Part shown: in pieces, positions 1 to 7,349 of the stretch
Numbering within the stretch: position 1 is the stretch's first letter
How the letters are laid out: each line of letters starts with the position of its first letter
DNA from: Chloroflexota bacterium
Lineage (GTDB): Bacteria; Chloroflexota; Limnocylindria; Limnocylindrales; CSP1-4
Length of the DNA stretch: 20,061 bases
Reading direction: 5' to 3'
Assembly: GCA_021785115.1 (NCBI GenBank)
Contig: JAJYGO010000126.1
Location: 1-20,061, forward strand
Position numbers and translations under genes: made by a program
Notes under the pieces: model-generated
Told to the model about the DNA's origin: nothing
Database searches by the model: none
The model's input: only the letters and a program-made list of their open reading frames with translations

Positions 1-389
1 CCGACCGCCGCGTCCTGCGCGGCGCCGTCGGGGCGAACGCCGGGCCGGTCTGGCACGCGCCGGCCGATCAACTCACCGGGCGGCGAGTCGAGGTAGACGT
101 GGGCGGCTCGGTTCGCCGCCGTCACTACCAGGTCGTCATCGAGCCGGACGATGCCGCTGCCGACGAGCCCGGTCAGGTACGCGAGGTCCTCGGCCTGCAG
201 CCTCGCGCGCTGGTCGGCCCTGGCGTGACGGTCGACGAGGTCGCGTACCTGTGTTTCGAGCGGCTCGTCCCGGGATGCGCCCACGATCTCGCGAATCCGG
301 TCCAGGGTGACCTCCCGGCTGATCGCGAGCCCCGCGACGAGCCCGAGCACGACGCCCGCGACCCCGATCGCGATCAGCTCCGGGTTCAT
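1..389 (-). CDS. phoR: Sensor histidine kinase, PhoR-like, N-terminal part (partial)
   Basis: This is the N-terminal 129 codons of a membrane sensor kinase; the gene continues past the left edge, so no kinase domain is visible. From the ATG at 389 the protein starts MNPEL, followed by one hydrophobic segment at about residues 5-23. A charged alpha-helical linker follows (about 24-65), then what looks like the start of a PAS domain (EDLAYLTGLV, GIVRLDDDLVV, NRAAHVYLDSPPGELIGR). One membrane helix leading directly to a PAS domain, downstream of a PhoB-type regulator and next to pst genes, is the layout expected of PhoR, which phosphorylates PhoB when phosphate is scarce. The frame stays open upstream of 389 but holds no other ATG, GTG or TTG back to phoB, so this start is favoured although no clear ribosome binding site precedes it. 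The PhoR identity rests mainly on context. Confidence 0.72.
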   Translation of the reverse strand, partial: MNPELIAIGVAGVVLGLVAGLAISREVTLDRIREIVGASRDEPLETQVRDLVDRHARADQRARLQAEDLAYLTGLVGSGIVRLDDDLVVTAANRAAHVYLDSPPGELIGRRVPDRPGVRPDGAAQDAAV

Positions 390-508
390 GGCGATCGCGT
401 GGGCCAGGCCGGCCGCGGACGCACCGGCGGGTCGGGCGTCGCCTGGCCGGGTGTGGCCGGCTGCGGGCCGGTCCGCCTCGGATCGCTCGCCGGATGCGCG
501 TGGCTCAC
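386..508 (-). other. 40-codon open frame bridging phoB and phoR
   Basis: A GTG at 508-506 overlaps the phoB stop codon (GTGA). It opens a 40-codon frame whose TGA (388-386) overlaps the ATG of phoR (ATGA). The predicted peptide is rich in Pro, Arg and Ala, as expected of chance translation in this base composition, and I recognise no domain. It could be a small coupling ORF that carries ribosomes from phoB to phoR, the result of a sequencing or biological frameshift, or coincidence. No dedicated ribosome binding site is evident. Confidence 0.2.
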
Positions 509-1302
509 GGGCTCGGGCGCCGGAACACGTAGCCCACGCCGCGGACGGTGTGGAGGAACCGTGGCTCCGCCGAGTCCTCCTCGATCAGGCTCCGCAGCTG
601 GTGCACGTGCACATCGACGGTCCGAGTCTCCCCCGCGAACTCGTAGCCCCAGACGCGATCGAGGAGTTGCTCGCGCGTGAAGACCTGGCCGGGGTGCCGC
701 ATCAGGAACGCGAGCAGGTCGAACGCCTTGGCCGTGACGGGCAGCGCGTCGCCGTCCCGCAGGAGCCGGTGCCCTGCGAGGTCGACCACCACGCGGTCGA
801 GTCGTTGCTCGGCGGAGGGGAGGACAGGGGTTCCGGCGGCGGGCTCCACCGGCCCGGGCTGCAGGGTCAAGGCCGCGTCGATGGCGGGGGCCGGGGTCCC
901 GGGCTGGGCCGCGGGTGCCCCGTCGGCCCCCGGTCGCGTGTCGGTGCGCCGCAGCAGCGCGCGGATGCGCGCCTGGAGCTCGCGCAGGCTGAACGGCTTG
1001 GTCAGGTAATCGTCCGCGCCCAGCTCAAGGCCGACCACCTTGTCGAGCTCGGAATCCTTCGCGGTCAGCATCAGGATCGGCACGTCCGACTGGCGGCGGA
1101 TGGCGCTGCAGACGTCGAGCCCGGACAGCTCGGGCAGCATGATGTCGAGCACGACCAGGTCGGGCTGTTCCTCGGCAAACCGGGCGAGCGCCTCGCGGCC
1201 GTCCGCGGCGGTCACCACGCGGTACCCGTCGCGAACCAGGTTGTACTCGAGGGTCTCGCGGAGGATCGCCTCGTCGTCGACCACGAGCAGGGTGCGGGCC
1301 AT
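505..1302 (-). CDS. phoB: Response regulator, OmpR/PhoB family
   Basis: This is a two-component DNA-binding response regulator of 265 residues. The receiver domain (about 1-118) has acidic D9 and D10, phosphoacceptor D53 in VVLDIMLPELSG, T80, and K102 in LTKPFSLREL. The C-terminal winged-helix domain (about 168-262) shows RLLRDGDALPVTAKAFDLL, FTREQLLDRVWGY, RTVDVHVHQLRS and the terminal HTVRGVGYVFR, which are typical of OmpR/PhoB proteins. The domains are joined by a 45-50 residue Pro/Ala/Gly-rich linker (about 121-167), longer than usual and explaining why the protein exceeds the common 225-235 residues. I chose the ATG at 1302 because the receiver begins there with MARTLLVVDDE; the frame is open further upstream but that part has no domain character. 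It lies between ppx and phoR and is divergent from pst, so it is probably the phosphate-regulon activator. Confidence 0.88.
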   Translation of the reverse strand: MARTLLVVDDEAILRETLEYNLVRDGYRVVTAADGREALARFAEEQPDLVVLDIMLPELSGLDVCSAIRRQSDVPILMLTAKDSELDKVVGLELGADDYLTKPFSLRELQARIRALLRRTDTRPGADGAPAAQPGTPAPAIDAALTLQPGPVEPAAGTPVLPSAEQRLDRVVVDLAGHRLLRDGDALPVTAKAFDLLAFLMRHPGQVFTREQLLDRVWGYEFAGETRTVDVHVHQLRSLIEEDSAEPRFLHTVRGVGYVFRRPSP

Positions 1303-1403
1303 GGCTCGATGGTAGCGCGACGTGTTCCCCCGGCCGTTCTGCGACGGCGAACCACCCGCCGCTGAGCGGCCCGACGGCGACGAGCGCGGGGCGACCGCTG
1401 CCG

Positions 1404-2330
1404 TCACCCGCCCGCGACGAGCTCCGGGAGGCGCTCCCGCCACGCGTCCCCGGCGCGCGCCACCGCCAGGATGGTCCCTTCACGGACGCCGGCCCGCGAG
1501 ACCGACGCCGACGCCAGGGCGTAGCGGTCGAGAAACGCCTCCACGAGCGCGGCACCGCCCGGCAGGATCCTGGCTCGTCGTTCGGCAAGTGCGTCGGCCG
1601 GCTCCCCTTCCAGCATCTCGAACGCGGCCGCAAGGCGGTGCCGGTCGACTGTGCGGAGCACCCGGTCCTGCGACACCAGGCGGAGCAGGTTCTCGGCCGT
1701 GCCGCCAACCAGGATCGCCCGGGCGGGCGTCAGGTCCACGGCGCCCTGGACCCTCCGGTGCGCCTCGGCCCGCAGCTCCGCGATCTCCCCGGCCGCGGGC
1801 GGGTCGTGGCGGACGAAGGCCTCCGTCAGCCGTGCCGCGCCGATCCGCAGGCCGTGGGCCAGGGGCGGGCCGTTCGTTCGCGCCAGCACGTACTCGGACG
1901 AGCCACCGCCGATGTCGATCACGAGCGTGTCCGCTGCCGGCGCGCGGCCCCGCAGCACGCCGTACAGCGAGAGCAGCGCCTCCTCCTCGTGCGAGAGCAG
2001 GTGCAGCGGCCTTGACGTGGCCGCGCGGACGGCCGCGGCGGCAGCGTGGCCGTTCGCGGCCCGGCGGAGCGGCTCGGTCCCCACGAACGTGACGTCGCGC
2101 ACGCCGAGCGAGGCGGCCGACGCCGCGAACCGCTGCAGCGTCGCGACGAGCTCCGCGAGCCGGTCATCGGGAACGAGCCCGTGGGCATCCACCGCCGAGC
2201 CCAGCTCCAGCAGTGCGCTCTCGTCGGCCAGCACGCGCAGACGGCCCGACACTACCCGCACGGCCGTCATGTGCACGCTGGTGCTGCCCACCGCGACCGC
2301 CGCACCCCGCACCCCCCGGACACCCGCCAT
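1404..2330 (-). CDS. ppx: Ppx/GppA family phosphatase (exopolyphosphatase-like)
   Basis: This is a 308-residue member of the Ppx/GppA family (actin-like ATPase fold), enzymes that hydrolyse polyphosphate or pppGpp. Visible landmarks are FVGTEPLRRAANG (about 82-94), the catalytic-region motif SHEEEALLS (about 113-121, usually SGxEEA), the second phosphate loop VIDIGGGSSE (137-146), and GLRIGAARLTEAF. The length matches short, single-module Ppx proteins without the C-terminal HD-like domain. The first phosphate loop reads AVAVGSTSVHM instead of the usual A-IDIGSNS, so the expected Asp is absent. The ATG at 2330 is preferred over one 13 codons upstream because AGGAGG (2340-2335) lies just in front of it. 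It is 101 nt upstream of phoB on the same strand and divergent from pstS, which fits a role in polyphosphate use under phosphate control. Ppx is favoured over GppA on context only. Confidence 0.82.
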   Translation of the reverse strand: MAGVRGVRGAAVAVGSTSVHMTAVRVVSGRLRVLADESALLELGSAVDAHGLVPDDRLAELVATLQRFAASAASLGVRDVTFVGTEPLRRAANGHAAAAAVRAATSRPLHLLSHEEEALLSLYGVLRGRAPAADTLVIDIGGGSSEYVLARTNGPPLAHGLRIGAARLTEAFVRHDPPAAGEIAELRAEAHRRVQGAVDLTPARAILVGGTAENLLRLVSQDRVLRTVDRHRLAAAFEMLEGEPADALAERRARILPGGAALVEAFLDRYALASASVSRAGVREGTILAVARAGDAWRERLPELVAGG

Positions 2331-2441
2331 CGCGCCTCCTCTGCGCACATCGTCCCAGATCGGTCGCACCCGCGCGTGGCGGCGTCGGTCGACGTCGCGT
2401 CGGGTAGGTGGCCCGCGCCGCCGGGGTGGCAGGGCACCGAA

Positions 2442-2485
2442 TTTACCGCCGCGTTACGTGGCCCACACGGTCGATTGACCCGCGG
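2442..2485 (+). promoter_or_regulatory. Candidate tandem Pho box upstream of pstS
   Basis: Four consecutive 11-nt units start at 2442, 2453, 2464 and 2475: TTTACCGCCGC, GTTACGTGGCC, CACACGGTCGA and TTGACCCGCGG. AC occurs at the same place in every unit (2445, 2456, 2467, 2478). Three of the four fit TT(A/G)AC. PhoB/PhoP family regulators are known to bind direct repeats phased at 11 bp, such as TTAACA-like repeats in Bacillus and GTTCACC-like repeats in Streptomyces. The block ends 38 nt before the pstS start and lies between ppx and pstS, so it could serve either direction. The last unit, TTGACC at 2475-2480, might also act as a -35 element, but I see no convincing -10. Confidence 0.5.
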
Positions 2486-2510
2486 GCGTCACAGTCGCCG
2501 CGTACTGAAG

Positions 2511-2518
2511 AGGAGGAG
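2511..2518 (+). promoter_or_regulatory. Ribosome binding site of pstS
   Basis: AGGAGGAG lies 5 nt before the GTG at 2524. It supports that GTG as the initiation codon and predicts strong translation of the binding protein. Confidence 0.8.
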
Positions 2519-2523
2519 AACAC

Positions 2524-3705
2524 GTGATCATCCACAACCGCGCCCGGTGGGGCGCCCTTGCGCTCGTGGCCACGCTCGCCTTCGGGGCGTGCTCCGCGGC
2601 CGCGACCCAGGCTCCTGCCACAGGCGCCGCGGCCGGTGCCGCGGGCGCCGCGGCCAGCGCGGGCGCCGTCGACTACAGCAACGTCACGCCGTCGACGACG
2701 ATCGGCAAGAACGACAAGGCCGAGGTCACCGGTGCCGGCTCCACCGCCATCTACCCGTGGCTGAGCGCCGTCGCCCAGATCTACCAGCAGAAGGTCGCGC
2801 CCGGCGTGTCGGTGAACTACCAGGCCATCGGCTCCGGTGGCGGCATCGCCCAGTTCCAGGCCAAGACCGTTGACTTCGGGGCCTCGGACATCTACCTGAG
2901 TGACGCGCAGGAGCAGCAGATCGGCGTCCCGGTCCTCAACGTCCCGATGATCCACTGGGCCGCGGCGATGACCTACAACCTGCCCGGCGTCACCGGAGAG
3001 GTTCGGTTCAGCCCCGACACCATCGCCGGCATCTACCTGGGCAAGATCACCAACTGGAACGACCCGGCCCTGGCGGCCGACAACCCCGGCGTGACGCTCC
3101 CCAACCTGGGGATCACCGTGGCACACCGCAGCGATGGGTCCGGCACGACCATGAACTTCACGAGCTTCCTGTCCGACACGAACGCCGCCTGGAAGAGCCA
3201 GGTGGGCGCCGGCCTGTCGGTGAACTGGCCCGTCGGCGCCGGCGGCAAGGGCAGCGCCGGGGTGACCGCGCTGGTCAAGCAGACGCCGGGGGCCATCGGG
3301 TACGTCGAGCTCTCGTACGCGCTGCAGAACAACCTGCCCGTGGGGTTGGTCAAGAACGCCGCTGGCAACTTCATCAAGCCCACCCTCGCCTCGACCACGG
3401 ACGCGGTGGCCGCGGCGGTGCCGAACGCCCCGGCCGACCTCCGGTTCCTCATCGTGAATCCGCCCGCCTCGCACCCCAACGCCTATCCGATCGGCGCCAG
3501 CACGTGGGTGCTCCTCTACAAGGATTACCCGGCCAGCAAGGCCACCGAGGTCAAGGCGATGATCGACTTCCTCTGGTGGGCGATCCACGACGGCCAGAAC
3601 TACGCGGCGCAGGTCGACTACTCCGCCATGGCTCCCGACCTGGTGGCCAAGGTCGAGACCGTGCTCAAGAGCGTGACCGTCGGAGGGCAGCCGGTCCTGC
3701 CGTGA
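2524..3705 (+). CDS. pstS: Phosphate ABC transporter substrate-binding lipoprotein PstS
   Basis: This extracytoplasmic phosphate-binding protein (393 residues) delivers inorganic phosphate to PstCAB. The N-terminus (MIIHNRARW followed by a hydrophobic stretch and FGAC) is a lipoprotein signal with the lipidated Cys at about residue 23. An Ala/Gly-rich tether runs to about residue 50. The mature domain shows the phosphate-binding signatures TGAGSTAIYPWL (69-80), IGSGGGIAQF (102-111), VDFGASD and HRSDGSGTTMNFTSFL (201-216), then GAIGYVELSYA and a C-terminal region ending near KATEVKAMIDFLWW. These are diagnostic of PstS. It is the first gene of the pst operon; start choice is set by a strong ribosome binding site 5 nt before the GTG. 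A hairpin lies directly after the stop codon, and a candidate Pho box lies directly upstream. The length is slightly above the family norm because of the tether. Confidence 0.96.
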   Translation: MIIHNRARWGALALVATLAFGACSAAATQAPATGAAAGAAGAAASAGAVDYSNVTPSTTIGKNDKAEVTGAGSTAIYPWLSAVAQIYQQKVAPGVSVNYQAIGSGGGIAQFQAKTVDFGASDIYLSDAQEQQIGVPVLNVPMIHWAAAMTYNLPGVTGEVRFSPDTIAGIYLGKITNWNDPALAADNPGVTLPNLGITVAHRSDGSGTTMNFTSFLSDTNAAWKSQVGAGLSVNWPVGAGGKGSAGVTALVKQTPGAIGYVELSYALQNNLPVGLVKNAAGNFIKPTLASTTDAVAAAVPNAPADLRFLIVNPPASHPNAYPIGASTWVLLYKDYPASKATEVKAMIDFLWWAIHDGQNYAAQVDYSAMAPDLVAKVETVLKSVTVGGQPVLP

Positions 3706-3716
3706 CGGCCGGTGCG

Positions 3717-3750
3717 GGATGGCGCCGTCGTGTCATGATCGGCGCCATCC
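3717..3750 (+). terminator. Intercistronic hairpin between pstS and pstC
   Basis: A perfect inverted repeat has arms 3717-3726 (GGATGGCGCC) and 3741-3750 (GGCGCCATCC). The loop is 14 nt, reduced to 12 if the G-C pair 3727/3740 also forms. It starts 12 nt after the pstS stop and ends 12 nt before the pstC ribosome binding site. No U-run follows. It is best read as an mRNA-stabilising or partially terminating element that would leave PstS in excess over the membrane components. Confidence 0.6.
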
Positions 3751-3762
3751 ACGCTGAAGCCC

Positions 3763-3768
3763 AGGAGG
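3763..3768 (+). promoter_or_regulatory. Ribosome binding site selecting a TTG start for pstC
   Basis: AGGAGG lies 7 nt before the TTG at 3776. No ATG or GTG begins the pstC frame nearby, so this site decides the unusual start codon. Confidence 0.75.
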
Positions 3769-3775
3769 TGCGCGG

Positions 3776-4756
3776 TTGAGCGCCCTGCCCGCGGAGACCG
3801 GACGAGTCCGGACCGCCCTCTCGCTGCACCGCCCCAGGTACGGCGAGCCCATCTTCCGGGGCGTCGTGATCGTCGCGTCGCTGGTGGTCCTGGGGATCGT
3901 GGCCGGCCTGGTGGTGGTGATCGCCAACGAGTCGGTCCTGGGCGCGGCGCACAACGGCGTGGCGTTCCTGTGGGGCCGCACCTGGGACCCGGTCCACAGC
4001 GTCTTCGGCGCGCTGCCGTTCATCTACGGCACGCTGCTCACCGCGATCGCGGCGCTGGTGCTCGCCATGCTGGTGGGCGTCGGCGTCGCGCTCTTCCTGG
4101 TGGAGCTGGCGCCGGGCTGGCTCGCCGGCCCGCTCGGCTTCATGGTGGAGATGCTGGCCGCCATCCCGAGCGTGGTCTACGGCCTGTGGGGGATCTTCAT
4201 CCTGGCTCCCTGGCTGCGCGATTTCGTCGAGGTGCCGCTCCACGATGTCCTCGGCTGGCTCCCGTTCTTCAGCGGCAACCCGATCGGGATCGGCAACCTG
4301 GCCGCGATCGTGATCCTGACCATCATGGTCCTGCCCACGGTGGCGGCCGTCTCCCGCGACGTCGTGGCGGCCGTCCCCTCCTCCCAGCGCGAGGCCGCGC
4401 TGGCGCTCGGGGCGACGCGCTGGGAGACGATCCGCGTGGGGGTACTGCCGTATGCGCGCAGCGGGATCCTCGGCGCGGGCATCCTCGGGCTGGCCCGCGG
4501 AGTGGGCGAGACGATGGCCGTCACGATGGTGATCGGCAACGCGCCCACCATCTCGCTCTCCCTCCTGTCGCAGGGCTACACGATGGCCAGCGTGATCGCG
4601 AACGAGTTCACCGAGGCCACCACCGACCTCTATCGCAGCTCGCTGATCGAGATCGGGTTGCTGCTCCTGGTCATCACCCTGCTGATCAACGCGGCCGCCC
4701 GCCTGCTGGTCTGGCGGGTCGCCTACAGCGCGAGCTCGCGGAGCCTGCTGGCATGA
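3776..4756 (+). CDS. pstC: Phosphate ABC transporter permease PstC
   Basis: This inner-membrane subunit of the phosphate importer has 326 residues and six apparent transmembrane segments, at about 28-50, 84-108, 122-146, 173-195, 231-255 and 288-312. Between the fourth and fifth is the EAA loop that contacts the ATPase (QREAALALGATRWETIRVGV, about 204-223), followed by LARGVGETMAVTMVIGN, a typical PstC signature. VVYGLWGIFILAPWLRDF also matches PstC rather than PstA. Translation starts at TTG 3776, chosen for the AGGAGG 7 nt upstream. The stop codon overlaps the start of pstA as ATGA, so the two permease subunits are probably translationally coupled. The N-terminal 27 residues are cytoplasmic and lack other features. 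Confidence 0.95.
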   Translation: MSALPAETGRVRTALSLHRPRYGEPIFRGVVIVASLVVLGIVAGLVVVIANESVLGAAHNGVAFLWGRTWDPVHSVFGALPFIYGTLLTAIAALVLAMLVGVGVALFLVELAPGWLAGPLGFMVEMLAAIPSVVYGLWGIFILAPWLRDFVEVPLHDVLGWLPFFSGNPIGIGNLAAIVILTIMVLPTVAAVSRDVVAAVPSSQREAALALGATRWETIRVGVLPYARSGILGAGILGLARGVGETMAVTMVIGNAPTISLSLLSQGYTMASVIANEFTEATTDLYRSSLIEIGLLLLVITLLINAAARLLVWRVAYSASSRSLLA

Positions 4757-5631
4757 GCGGGAGCGCGGTACCGATGCGCATCCCCGGCCGGAACCTCCGG
4801 CGGCGCCGGGCGACCGACCGGATCATGCGCGGACTCCTGGGTGTGGCCGCCATCGTCGCCTCCGTCCCCCTCGTGCTGGTGCTCGTCTACGTCCTTCTCC
4901 AGGGGCTGCCGGCGCTGAACCTCACGCTGGTCACCCAGTCACCCGTGCCCGCCGGCTTTCCCGGTGGGGGCGTGGCACCCGCGGTCCTGGGCACCCTGAT
5001 CATGGTGGGCCTGGGGACGCTGATCGGGACGCCGGTCGCCGTCCTGGCGGGCATCTACATGCGCGAGTACGCCGGCGCGCGCGGCGCGACCGTGATCCGG
5101 TTCCTGGTGGACGTCCTGGCCGGCGTGCCGACCATCGCGATCGGACTCTTCGCCTACGGCCTGGTGGTGGTCCCGATGGGCTCGTTCAGCGGCCTCGCCG
5201 GCGCGATCGCGCTGGGAATCATCATCATCCCGATCGTGGCCCGCGTGACCGACGAGATGCTGGGGCTCGTCCCGGGATCGGTGCGCGAGGCGGCCTACGC
5301 GCTGGGCATCCCTCCCTGGAAGACGATCGTGCGGGTGGTCCTGCCGGCCGCGGCGACCGGCATCGTCACCGGGATCCTGCTCGGGGTGGCGCGCATCGCC
5401 GGAGAGACGGCTCCCCTGATCTTCACGGCCCTGGGCAACCAGCGCGTGACGGCGTCGCTCACCGAGCCGATGGACGCGCTGCCGCTCCGGATCTGGGTCT
5501 ACGCCTCCGGCCCGTACGACACCTGGCACCAGCAGGCCTGGGCGGCCTCGCTCGTGCTGGTGCTCCTCGTCCTCACCTTCTCGATCCTGACGCGGTTCGT
5601 GCTGCGGCGCCGTTCCGCACGTCTCGCGTAG
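4753..5631 (+). CDS. pstA: Phosphate ABC transporter permease PstA
   Basis: This is the second membrane subunit of the phosphate importer, 292 residues. An Arg-rich cytoplasmic N-terminus (about 1-27, with RNLRRRRATDR) precedes the first hydrophobic helix (VAAIVASVPLVLVLVYVLL), and five further hydrophobic segments follow. The PstA-type EAA loop is REAAYALGIPPWKTIVRVVL, followed by GVARIAGETAPLIFTALG. The segment GVPTIAIGLFAYGLVVV is also characteristic. The ATG at 4753 overlaps the pstC stop codon in an ATGA arrangement, which sets the start and implies coupling; a second in-frame ATG lies at 4774. A much longer open frame runs upstream through pstC in another reading frame but has no family character, so I excluded it. 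Confidence 0.95.
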   Translation: MSGSAVPMRIPGRNLRRRRATDRIMRGLLGVAAIVASVPLVLVLVYVLLQGLPALNLTLVTQSPVPAGFPGGGVAPAVLGTLIMVGLGTLIGTPVAVLAGIYMREYAGARGATVIRFLVDVLAGVPTIAIGLFAYGLVVVPMGSFSGLAGAIALGIIIIPIVARVTDEMLGLVPGSVREAAYALGIPPWKTIVRVVLPAAATGIVTGILLGVARIAGETAPLIFTALGNQRVTASLTEPMDALPLRIWVYASGPYDTWHQQAWAASLVLVLLVLTFSILTRFVLRRRSARLA

Positions 5632-5643
5632 GCTCGACCGCAC

Positions 5644-6615
5644 GTGGATCGTAGACTGATGAGCGTGATGACCGGAGAAACGACCACGCCCGCGACAGCC
5701 ATCGAGCTGGCCGGCGCCTCCGACGCCGGCGCCTCCGGCCTGGCCCACGCAGTCGGCCAGGCCGGCACCTCCGCCCCGGCCGACTCGGTGCCGGCGCGCG
5801 GCATCGCCGTCGCGGAGCGCGAGGCTCTGGCGGTCGAGCATGCCGCCGTCGGCGTCGAGATCGACCACCTGCACGCCTACTTCGGTCAGCACCTGGTGTT
5901 GCGGGACATCACGCTCGCCGTGCCGCCGAACTCGGTCACCGCGATCATCGGGCCGTCAGGCTGCGGCAAGTCAACCTTGATCCGTTGCCTCAACCGGATG
6001 CACGAGGTGAACCCGGGCGCCAGGGTCCAGGGACAGATCCGCCTCGACGGCAGTGCCATCTACGCCCCGGGCGTCGACCCGGTCGTGGTCCGCCAGCGCA
6101 TCGGGATGGTCTTCCAGCGCCCCAATCCGTTTCCCACCATGTCGATCTTCGACAACGTGGTGGCGGGGCTCAAGCTCGCGGGGATCAGGGATCGCGCACT
6201 GCTCGGGGAGGTCGCGGAACGGAGCCTGCGGCGGGCCGCGCTGTGGGACGAGGTGAAGGACAAGCTCCACGCAGCCGGTGGCGCCCTCTCGGGCGGGCAG
6301 CAGCAGCGGTTGTGCATCGCCCGGGCGATCGCGGTTGAGCCCGAGGTGGTCCTGATGGACGAGCCCGCCTCGGCGCTCGACCCCATGTCGACGCTCAAGA
6401 TCGAGGAGCTCATCGACTCCCTGCGGACGAACTACACGATCGTGATCGTGACCCACAACATGCAGCAGGCGGCGCGCGTGAGCGACCGCACCGCGTTCCT
6501 GACGGTGAGCGACGACGGTGCCGGATACCTGGTCGAGGACGGCCCGACCCCGCAGATCTTCACCAACCCGCGGCGTCGGCTGACCGAGGACTACATCTCG
6601 GGCCGGTTCGGGTGA
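5644..6615 (+). CDS. pstB: Phosphate ABC transporter ATP-binding protein PstB
   Basis: This is the cytoplasmic ATPase of the phosphate importer. From the GTG at 5644 the protein has 323 residues. The ABC domain begins at about residue 72 ([18 protein letters not shown]). It contains Walker [10 protein letters not shown] (103-111), the PstB-specific stretch [16 protein letters not shown]-loop [11 protein letters not shown], signature LSGGQQQRL (215-223), Walker [14 protein letters not shown] (235-247) and switch His271 in VTHNM. PstB proteins are usually about 250-270 residues, so the first 70 residues (Ala/Gly-rich, with a 15-nt tandem repeat at 5710-5737) are an unusual extension. ATGs at 5659 and 5668 and a GTG at about 5788 are alternatives; none has a clear ribosome binding site, so the true start is uncertain. 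It follows pstA by 12 nt. Confidence 0.93.
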   Translation: MDRRLMSVMTGETTTPATAIELAGASDAGASGLAHAVGQAGTSAPADSVPARGIAVAEREALAVEHAAVGVEIDHLHAYFGQHLVLRDITLAVPPNSVTAIIGPSGCGKSTLIRCLNRMHEVNPGARVQGQIRLDGSAIYAPGVDPVVVRQRIGMVFQRPNPFPTMSIFDNVVAGLKLAGIRDRALLGEVAERSLRRAALWDEVKDKLHAAGGALSGGQQQRLCIARAIAVEPEVVLMDEPASALDPMSTLKIEELIDSLRTNYTIVIVTHNMQQAARVSDRTAFLTVSDDGAGYLVEDGPTPQIFTNPRRRLTEDYISGRFG

Positions 6616-6628
6616 GGGAGGCACAGCC

Positions 6629-7318
6629 GTGACGGAACAGGGGCCCGCACGATCGCTCGTGCACGGCCACCGCGAGACGTACGATCGCGAGCTCGAGACG
6701 ATCCAGGCCGAGATCGTCCGGATCGGGACCTACGTCGAGGAAGCCGTCCGCACCGCGACCGAGGCGATGCAGGCGCACGACGCGGACCTGGCGGCCCGCG
6801 TCATCGCCGACGACCGGCACATCAACGAGCTGCAGGAGAAGGTCTCCGAACTGATCACCACCACGATCGCGACGCAGCAGCCGGTGGCGCGCGACCTCCG
6901 GTACCTGCTCGCGCTGGACCGCGTGGCGCACGAGCTGGAGCGGATGGGCGATCACGCGGGGAGCGTGGCCAAGCAGGTCCGCAAGCTGGCCCAGCAGCCG
7001 CCCTTGCGCCGCTACGTGTTCCTGCCCCGGATGGGCGAGCTGGTCGCCGGCATGGCCCACGACATCATCGTGGCGCTGGTCGAGGTGGACGAGGTCCGGG
7101 CGCGCGCGGTGGCGAGCCGCGACGACGAGGTGGACCGGCTCTACCACGCGAGCTTCGACGTGGTGCTCGACCTGATGCGGGCGGACCCGGACAACGTGGA
7201 CCGCGGGACCCGGATCCTCTTCGCGGCGCACTACCTCGAGCGGATCGGCGACCGCGTGACGAACATCGCGGAGGACGTGCTGTTCCTCGCGGGCGGCGTG
7301 GTGGAGGACCTGAACTAG
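6629..7318 (+). CDS. phoU: Phosphate transport regulator PhoU
   Basis: PhoU links the state of the Pst transporter to the PhoR kinase and keeps the Pho regulon off when phosphate is plentiful. The 229-residue protein shows two homologous three-helix halves. The first includes YDRELETIQAEIVRIGTYVEEAV, TTTIATQQPVARDLRYLLALDRVAHELERMGDHAGSVAKQ; the second includes YLERIGDRVTNIAEDVLFL. The E-R-MGDHA and ERIGDRVTNIAE segments are the metal-binding E/DxxxD-type motifs of the family. The length is normal. The GTG at 6629 is supported by GGGAGG at 6616-6621, 7 nt upstream, just after the pstB stop. It is the last gene of the pst operon and is followed by a long palindrome. Confidence 0.95.
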   Translation: MTEQGPARSLVHGHRETYDRELETIQAEIVRIGTYVEEAVRTATEAMQAHDADLAARVIADDRHINELQEKVSELITTTIATQQPVARDLRYLLALDRVAHELERMGDHAGSVAKQVRKLAQQPPLRRYVFLPRMGELVAGMAHDIIVALVEVDEVRARAVASRDDEVDRLYHASFDVVLDLMRADPDNVDRGTRILFAAHYLERIGDRVTNIAEDVLFLAGGVVEDLN

Positions 7319-7349
7319 CGGCCACGTGCCGGGGCCGGCGCGGCGACCC

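Noticed and set aside
1303..1403. Possible small gene or promoter between ppx and phoB
   Set aside because: The 101-nt gap has no convincing ORF, -10/-35 pair or hairpin. phoB may be transcribed with ppx or from an unrecognised promoter.
2443..3588. A 381-codon minus-strand frame antisense to pstS
   Set aside because: It is His/Arg/Gly/Asp-rich shadow translation of a clear pstS gene and would erase the Pho box region; no start signal.
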